Source: an uncultured Thermomicrobiales bacterium | GTDB taxonomy: Bacteria > Chloroflexota > Chloroflexia > Thermomicrobiales > Thermomicrobiaceae | Reading direction: 5' to 3' | Length of the DNA: 8,549 nucleotides | Assembly: GCA_937891245.1 (NCBI GenBank) | Contig: CALAGB010000366.1 | Span: 1-8,549 of the forward strand | In this document: in pieces, positions 5,847 through 8,549 of the stretch | Numbering within the stretch: the stretch's first letter is position 1 | Layout: each line of letters begins with the position of its first letter | Position numbers and translations under genes: made by a program | Notes under the pieces: generated by a model | What the model saw: the letters and a program-made list of their open reading frames with translations, nothing else | Told to the model about the DNA's origin: nothing | Database searches by the model: none

Positions 5847-6980
5847 CTACTCCTTCAGCCGTCCATATTTGCGCATCACTTCACGCAGGCGGTCGTGGGG
5901 CAGCGCGTAGGCGGTGTTACCGTCGCGGCCGACGGTCGTTTCGGCGGCGACGAGGGCATTGAGGACCGCTTCGCTGGTTGCTTCGATCGTTGCCTGGAAG
6001 ACGTCGTCGATCCGCTCGTCGTTCACGCGCACGTTGGTCACCAATCCCTCGCGGTTGAAACGGTCAAAGCGATTTTCCGGCGCATTCGAGAAGGCGATCA
6101 GGATGTCGCCGGACGATTGCCGCGCCGTCGAACCGACCCGGCCGAGACCGAGCATGCCGCGCTTGCAGAGCCGCAGCAACTGCCGGTCGGTTAGCGGCGC
6201 GTCGGTCGCGATTACCACGATAATCGAGCCGTCCGGCTGCGGCTTCTGTTCTTCCGGCTCACCGCGCACCGGTTGCAGATCGTCGATCTCCCGCCCAACC
6301 GGGACGCCGTCGACCAGAAGATCCGCACGCGCGCCGAAGTTTCCCTGCACCAGCACGCCGACTGTATAGGCGTGGTCATCCAGCTCGACGACCCGTGAAG
6401 ACGTTCCGATGCCGCCCTTGAAGCGGAAGAGCATCATGCCGGTGCCACCGCCGACGCAGCCTTCGGCGACCGGACCGCCGCGCGCAGCGTCCAGAGCGGC
6501 GTAAACATGCTCAGTGGTGACGTGTTGCCCGGCGACATCGTTGAGGAAGCCATCGAACGTCTCGGCGACGACTGGGATCACAAAATCGCTGTTGCGCAGC
6601 GAATCCTCATGATCAGTGAGCCACTCGACGGCGCCCCGATGAACCGCCCCCACCGAGAGCGTGTTCGTAATCAGAATCGGCGTCTCGATCAGGCCATATT
6701 CATCGACCTGTGAGCGACCGGTCATCTCACCGGCGCCGTTCAAGACCGCGATGGCGGCCGGAACCATGGAGGTAAAGGCGGAACCTTCGTGCGGGTGAAT
6801 CGCCGTCACGCCGGTTCGTGCCGGTCCCTGCCCCACCACGAGCGGCCCGTCTCCGTGCATCACCGTCGCGTGCCCCACGCGCACGCCCGGCACATCCGTG
6901 ATCGCGTTATGTTCACCTAATGGCATCGTTCCGATCTCGATGCCGAGATCGCGCAGCCGCGGCCGCCGCTCATGCTTCAT
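5847..6980 (-). CDS. dmpA: DmpA-family self-processing aminopeptidase (L-aminopeptidase/D-esterase, peptidase family S58)
   Basis: This is an N-terminal-nucleophile hydrolase that removes N-terminal residues from peptides, amides or esters. Family members range from L-aminopeptidase/D-Ala-esterase to beta-aminopeptidases, so the substrate cannot be assigned. The 377-residue protein matches the roughly 375 of Ochrobactrum DmpA. The N part has AITDVPGVRVGHATV (26-40) and GVTAIHPHEG (57-66), then NTLSVGAVHRGAVEW (106-120). VAEGCVGGGTGM (171-182) and VLVQGNFGAR (209-218) follow. Self-cleavage is predicted between G251 and S252 in PDGSIIVV (codons at 6230-6225), freeing S252 as nucleophile; SSGDILIAFS (289-298) follows. 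The ATG at 6980 is chosen because GGGAGA lies 7 nt upstream; a TTG at 6998 would add six residues. No signal peptide is seen, so it is probably cytoplasmic. Confidence 0.9.
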   Translation of the reverse strand: MKHERRPRLRDLGIEIGTMPLGEHNAITDVPGVRVGHATVMHGDGPLVVGQGPARTGVTAIHPHEGSAFTSMVPAAIAVLNGAGEMTGRSQVDEYGLIETPILITNTLSVGAVHRGAVEWLTDHEDSLRNSDFVIPVVAETFDGFLNDVAGQHVTTEHVYAALDAARGGPVAEGCVGGGTGMMLFRFKGGIGTSSRVVELDDHAYTVGVLVQGNFGARADLLVDGVPVGREIDDLQPVRGEPEEQKPQPDGSIIVVIATDAPLTDRQLLRLCKRGMLGLGRVGSTARQSSGDILIAFSNAPENRFDRFNREGLVTNVRVNDERIDDVFQATIEATSEAVLNALVAAETTVGRDGNTAYALPHDRLREVMRKYGRLKE

Positions 6981-7277
6981 GTGGTGCTCTCCCGCCAAGC
7001 GACCCGATCCCTTCCTGGTTCATACGTCCACGTCCCCGCACCGCTCAGCGATGCATCAAAACCGGCATCCCAACATCTGAAAAGTGGTCTCGATTACCCT
7101 AGCATATTCGCCAATTTCAGTGTACGCTTTGCGTTTAATGGCCAAAGGTTTCCGAGCGCATGTCCGGTCCGACAGTGAGGGTCTGTCTCCGTACTCATCT
7201 CGCAGAGAAAACCTGAGCCTCGAGTATTTATTCATACTCCACCGTTGGGTGGAGTAGACATAGGAGAACCCGACGAG
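6981..7277. other. Divergent intergenic region between dmpA and the zinc-ribbon gene
   Basis: This stretch of about 300 bp must carry promoters for two diverging genes. I find no convincing -35/-10 pair in either direction. A TTTAAT at 7134-7139 and a CATATT at 7103-7108 lack good partners. The one clear structure is the pair of overlapping inverted repeats at 7222-7256. No RNA gene or small coding sequence is supported. Confidence 0.6.
7222..7256 (+). promoter_or_regulatory. Two mutually exclusive hairpins upstream of the zinc-ribbon gene
   Basis: Hairpin A pairs GAGTAT (7222-7227) with ATACTC (7234-7239) around a 6-nt loop. Hairpin B pairs TACTCCACC (7235-7243) with GGTGGAGTA (7248-7256) around the tetraloop GTTG, a perfect 9-bp stem. 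Both need bases 7235-7239, so they cannot form together. Hairpin B ends five bases before the ribosome binding site AGGAG (7262-7266). As RNA this could control translation of the next gene; as DNA either repeat could be an operator. The transcription start is unknown. Confidence 0.5.
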
Positions 7278-7658
7278 ATGAGTTTCGCAGACAAAACGCT
7301 CACCTGCCGTGACTGCAGTGAAGAGTTCGTCTTCACCGCCGGCGAGCAGGAGTTCTACCAGGAAAAGGGCTTCACCAACGAGCCCACCCGTTGCCCCAAC
7401 TGTAGGCGTGCCAACAAGGCTCGACGCAATTCGTCGAGCGGCGGCGACAGCTATGGCAATAGCTACAGCGGCGGCGGCGGTTCATACGGCAACAGCTACG
7501 GTGGTAGCTCACGAGCGGAGCGCACGATGCACCCGGCCGTTTGCAGCGCCTGCGGCAAAGAGACAATGGTGCCGTTCGTCCCGCGCAACGACAAGCCGGT
7601 CTACTGCTCCGACTGCTTCCAATCTCAGCGCGAGACGCGCAGCACGAGTCGCTGGTAA
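7278..7658 (+). CDS. Small double zinc-ribbon protein with a Gly/Ser/Tyr-rich linker
   Basis: The biochemical role is unknown. The 126-residue protein has two CxxC...CxxC zinc-ribbon modules. The N module pairs C10/C13 with C39/C42 (25 residues between) and resembles the probable zinc-ribbon family often annotated zf-trcl. The C module pairs C89/C92 with C110/C113 separated by exactly 17 residues, the CxxC-x17-CxxC pattern. A basic patch (KARR, 47-50) leads into a low-complexity linker (52-78) with SYGNSY twice (58-63 and 69-74) around a glycine run. The tail is polar and basic, ending in RSTSRW. There is no signal peptide or membrane segment, so it is probably cytoplasmic; nucleic-acid binding is plausible by inference only. 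The ATG at 7278 has AGGAG 11 nt upstream. It is monocistronic, ending in a strong terminator. Confidence 0.85.
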   Translation: MSFADKTLTCRDCSEEFVFTAGEQEFYQEKGFTNEPTRCPNCRRANKARRNSSSGGDSYGNSYSGGGGSYGNSYGGSSRAERTMHPAVCSACGKETMVPFVPRNDKPVYCSDCFQSQRETRSTSRW

Positions 7659-7706
7659 GTAATTCCGCGCATCGTTCCACTTCGGGAACGCTCAAACGCT
7701 TTGTAC

Positions 7707-7737
7707 CCACCCGGCCAGCCCTCGGCCGGGTGGTTTT
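7707..7737 (+). terminator. Intrinsic terminator of the zinc-ribbon gene
   Basis: CCACCCGGCC (7707-7716) pairs perfectly with GGCCGGGTGG (7724-7733) over 10 bp with a 7-nt loop, followed by TTTT and a T-rich stretch to 7746. It lies 48 bp after the zinc-ribbon stop. The far side has no comparable T-tract on the minus strand, so it should act mainly rightward and keep transcripts out of the convergent oxidoreductase gene. Confidence 0.92.
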
Positions 7738-7744
7738 CTGTGTC

Positions 7745-8549
7745 TTACGTCCCGGCGAGCCGCGACACGATCGGCGTCAAGGCGTCGAGGAAGGCGTCGG
7801 GCGCGATGATATACGTAATGCCGAAGCGTTCGCGGTTGGCGCGGAGCTTGTCGACGATCTGATCGACGCTTCCGATCAAGAAATACGGACTCGCCAGGAT
7901 CGCATCTACCCCAAGGCCGAAGCGGCCGGTCATTTGCTCCGCGACCGCGCGCTGATCGTCGGTCACGATGACCGCGAAGAGGTTCTGGCAGAGTTCGAGC
8001 TGCTCAAAGCGCTCACCCGCCGCTTCCTGGACCCAGGCGACTTTCCGCTCGACATCCTCAACCTGCGCCGACGACCAATCCTGTCCGAGTCCGTCGGTCC
8101 GAGCGCGGACATGAATGCCGACGATATCGGCCCGGCGCGCCGCCACACCGAGCAACCGCTTCCCACCGCCACCGACCAGAAAAGGCGGCCGTGGCCGCTG
8201 CACCGGCTTCGGCACGGCTGGAAGATCGGTGATCGTGTAATGCGTACCAGCGTAGCGCACCGTGTCGCCGGTAAAGAGCGCATCGAGTATCTCGAGCGAC
8301 TCTTCAAGACGGGCGATGCGAACCGCGGCACGGTCGTATGGCAGCCCGGCGCGCGTGTAATCCTCGTGCTCCCAGCCGGCACCCAGGCCGAGTTCGAAAC
8401 GGCCATCGCTCAGGATATCGACGGTGGCGACATCCTTGGCCAGCACCGCCGGATGGCGCAAGTCGTTATTGAGCACGATCGTACCGAGCCGGAGCGACGG
8501 CGCCGCCTCGGCTGCGCTTATCAGCGCGGGCAGCGGCGACAGCCGGTCG
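7745..8549 (-). CDS. LLM-class F420-dependent oxidoreductase, N-terminus cut by the window edge (partial)
   Basis: This belongs to the luciferase-like monooxygenase superfamily (TIM barrel). The sequence resembles the F420-dependent group named after MSMEG_2516; the substrate is unknown. The 267 residues present begin mid-frame with DRLSPLPALISAAEAA and continue LGTIVLNNDLRHPA, then the family hallmark GRFELGLGAGW and EDYTRAGLPYDR. Further on come RLEESLEILDALF, the cofactor-side PPFLVGGGGKRLL and ARRADIVGI. The C-terminal part SPYFLIGSVDQIVDKL is also family-like. The GTG at 8476 is not the start, because recognisable family sequence continues upstream of it to the edge; about 30 residues are probably missing. 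Binding of F420 rather than FMN is inferred from subgroup resemblance. Convergent with the zinc-ribbon gene across an 86-bp gap. Confidence 0.87.
   Translation of the reverse strand, partial: DRLSPLPALISAAEAAPSLRLGTIVLNNDLRHPAVLAKDVATVDILSDGRFELGLGAGWEHEDYTRAGLPYDRAAVRIARLEESLEILDALFTGDTVRYAGTHYTITDLPAVPKPVQRPRPPFLVGGGGKRLLGVAARRADIVGIHVRARTDGLGQDWSSAQVEDVERKVAWVQEAAGERFEQLELCQNLFAVIVTDDQRAVAEQMTGRFGLGVDAILASPYFLIGSVDQIVDKLRANRERFGITYIIAPDAFLDALTPIVSRLAGT

Noticed and set aside
5800..5850. Possible terminator built from G-runs and C-runs at the liuE/dmpA junction
   Set aside because: The G-rich and C-rich tracts do not form a clean stem and no T-tract follows on either strand.
6981..6998. 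TTG start for the DmpA-family gene
   Set aside because: The GGGAGA ribosome binding site lies within this extension and serves the ATG at 6980.
7171..7187. GACAG/CTGTC inverted repeat in the dmpA/zinc-ribbon spacer
   Set aside because: The arms are only 5 bp with a 7-nt loop and no extension or associated motif, within what chance allows.
7245..7277. TTG start for the zinc-ribbon protein
   Set aside because: It would begin inside the 9-bp hairpin with no ribosome binding site before it; AGGAG at 7262-7266 supports the ATG at 7278.

Overview
The window is GC-rich bacterial DNA. It starts with the first ~50 nt of a 16S rRNA gene on the minus strand, then has a long rRNA leader with a near-consensus promoter. 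The rest is tightly packed protein genes. Three hints fit a Chloroflexota (Thermomicrobia-like) host: the 16S 5' end, an F420-type LLM oxidoreductase, and a small two-zinc-ribbon protein of a kind common in that phylum. This is inference; the 16S fragment is too short to place the organism.

Layout. 1-52: 5' end of 16S rRNA, running left out of the window. 53-353: its leader and promoter, holding a boxB/boxA-like antitermination signal, further hairpins and two related palindromes exactly 70 bp apart. 354-589: divergent spacer with a 16-bp near-palindrome and a weak candidate promoter facing right. 590-5831: four-gene rightward operon liuB-liuC-liuD-liuE, with 18-bp or overlapping (ATGA) junctions. 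5847-6980: leftward DmpA-family self-processing aminopeptidase, convergent with liuE. 6981-7277: divergent spacer with two mutually exclusive hairpins just before the next ribosome binding site. 7278-7658: 126-aa double zinc-ribbon protein with a Gly/Ser/Tyr linker, followed by a strong intrinsic terminator. 7745-8549: leftward F420-dependent LLM-class oxidoreductase, cut at its N-terminus by the window edge.

The liu genes encode three consecutive steps of leucine/isovalerate catabolism. The two-subunit biotin-dependent 3-methylcrotonyl-CoA carboxylase (LiuB + LiuD) makes 3-methylglutaconyl-CoA, LiuC hydrates it to HMG-CoA, and LiuE cleaves that to acetyl-CoA and acetoacetate. The isovaleryl-CoA dehydrogenase (LiuA) that would feed the pathway is not in the window. 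I see no transposase, integrase, CRISPR array, phage gene or defence gene, and no clear novel multi-gene system. The most unusual content is in the non-coding rRNA leader, and in the zinc-ribbon gene with its 5' region.
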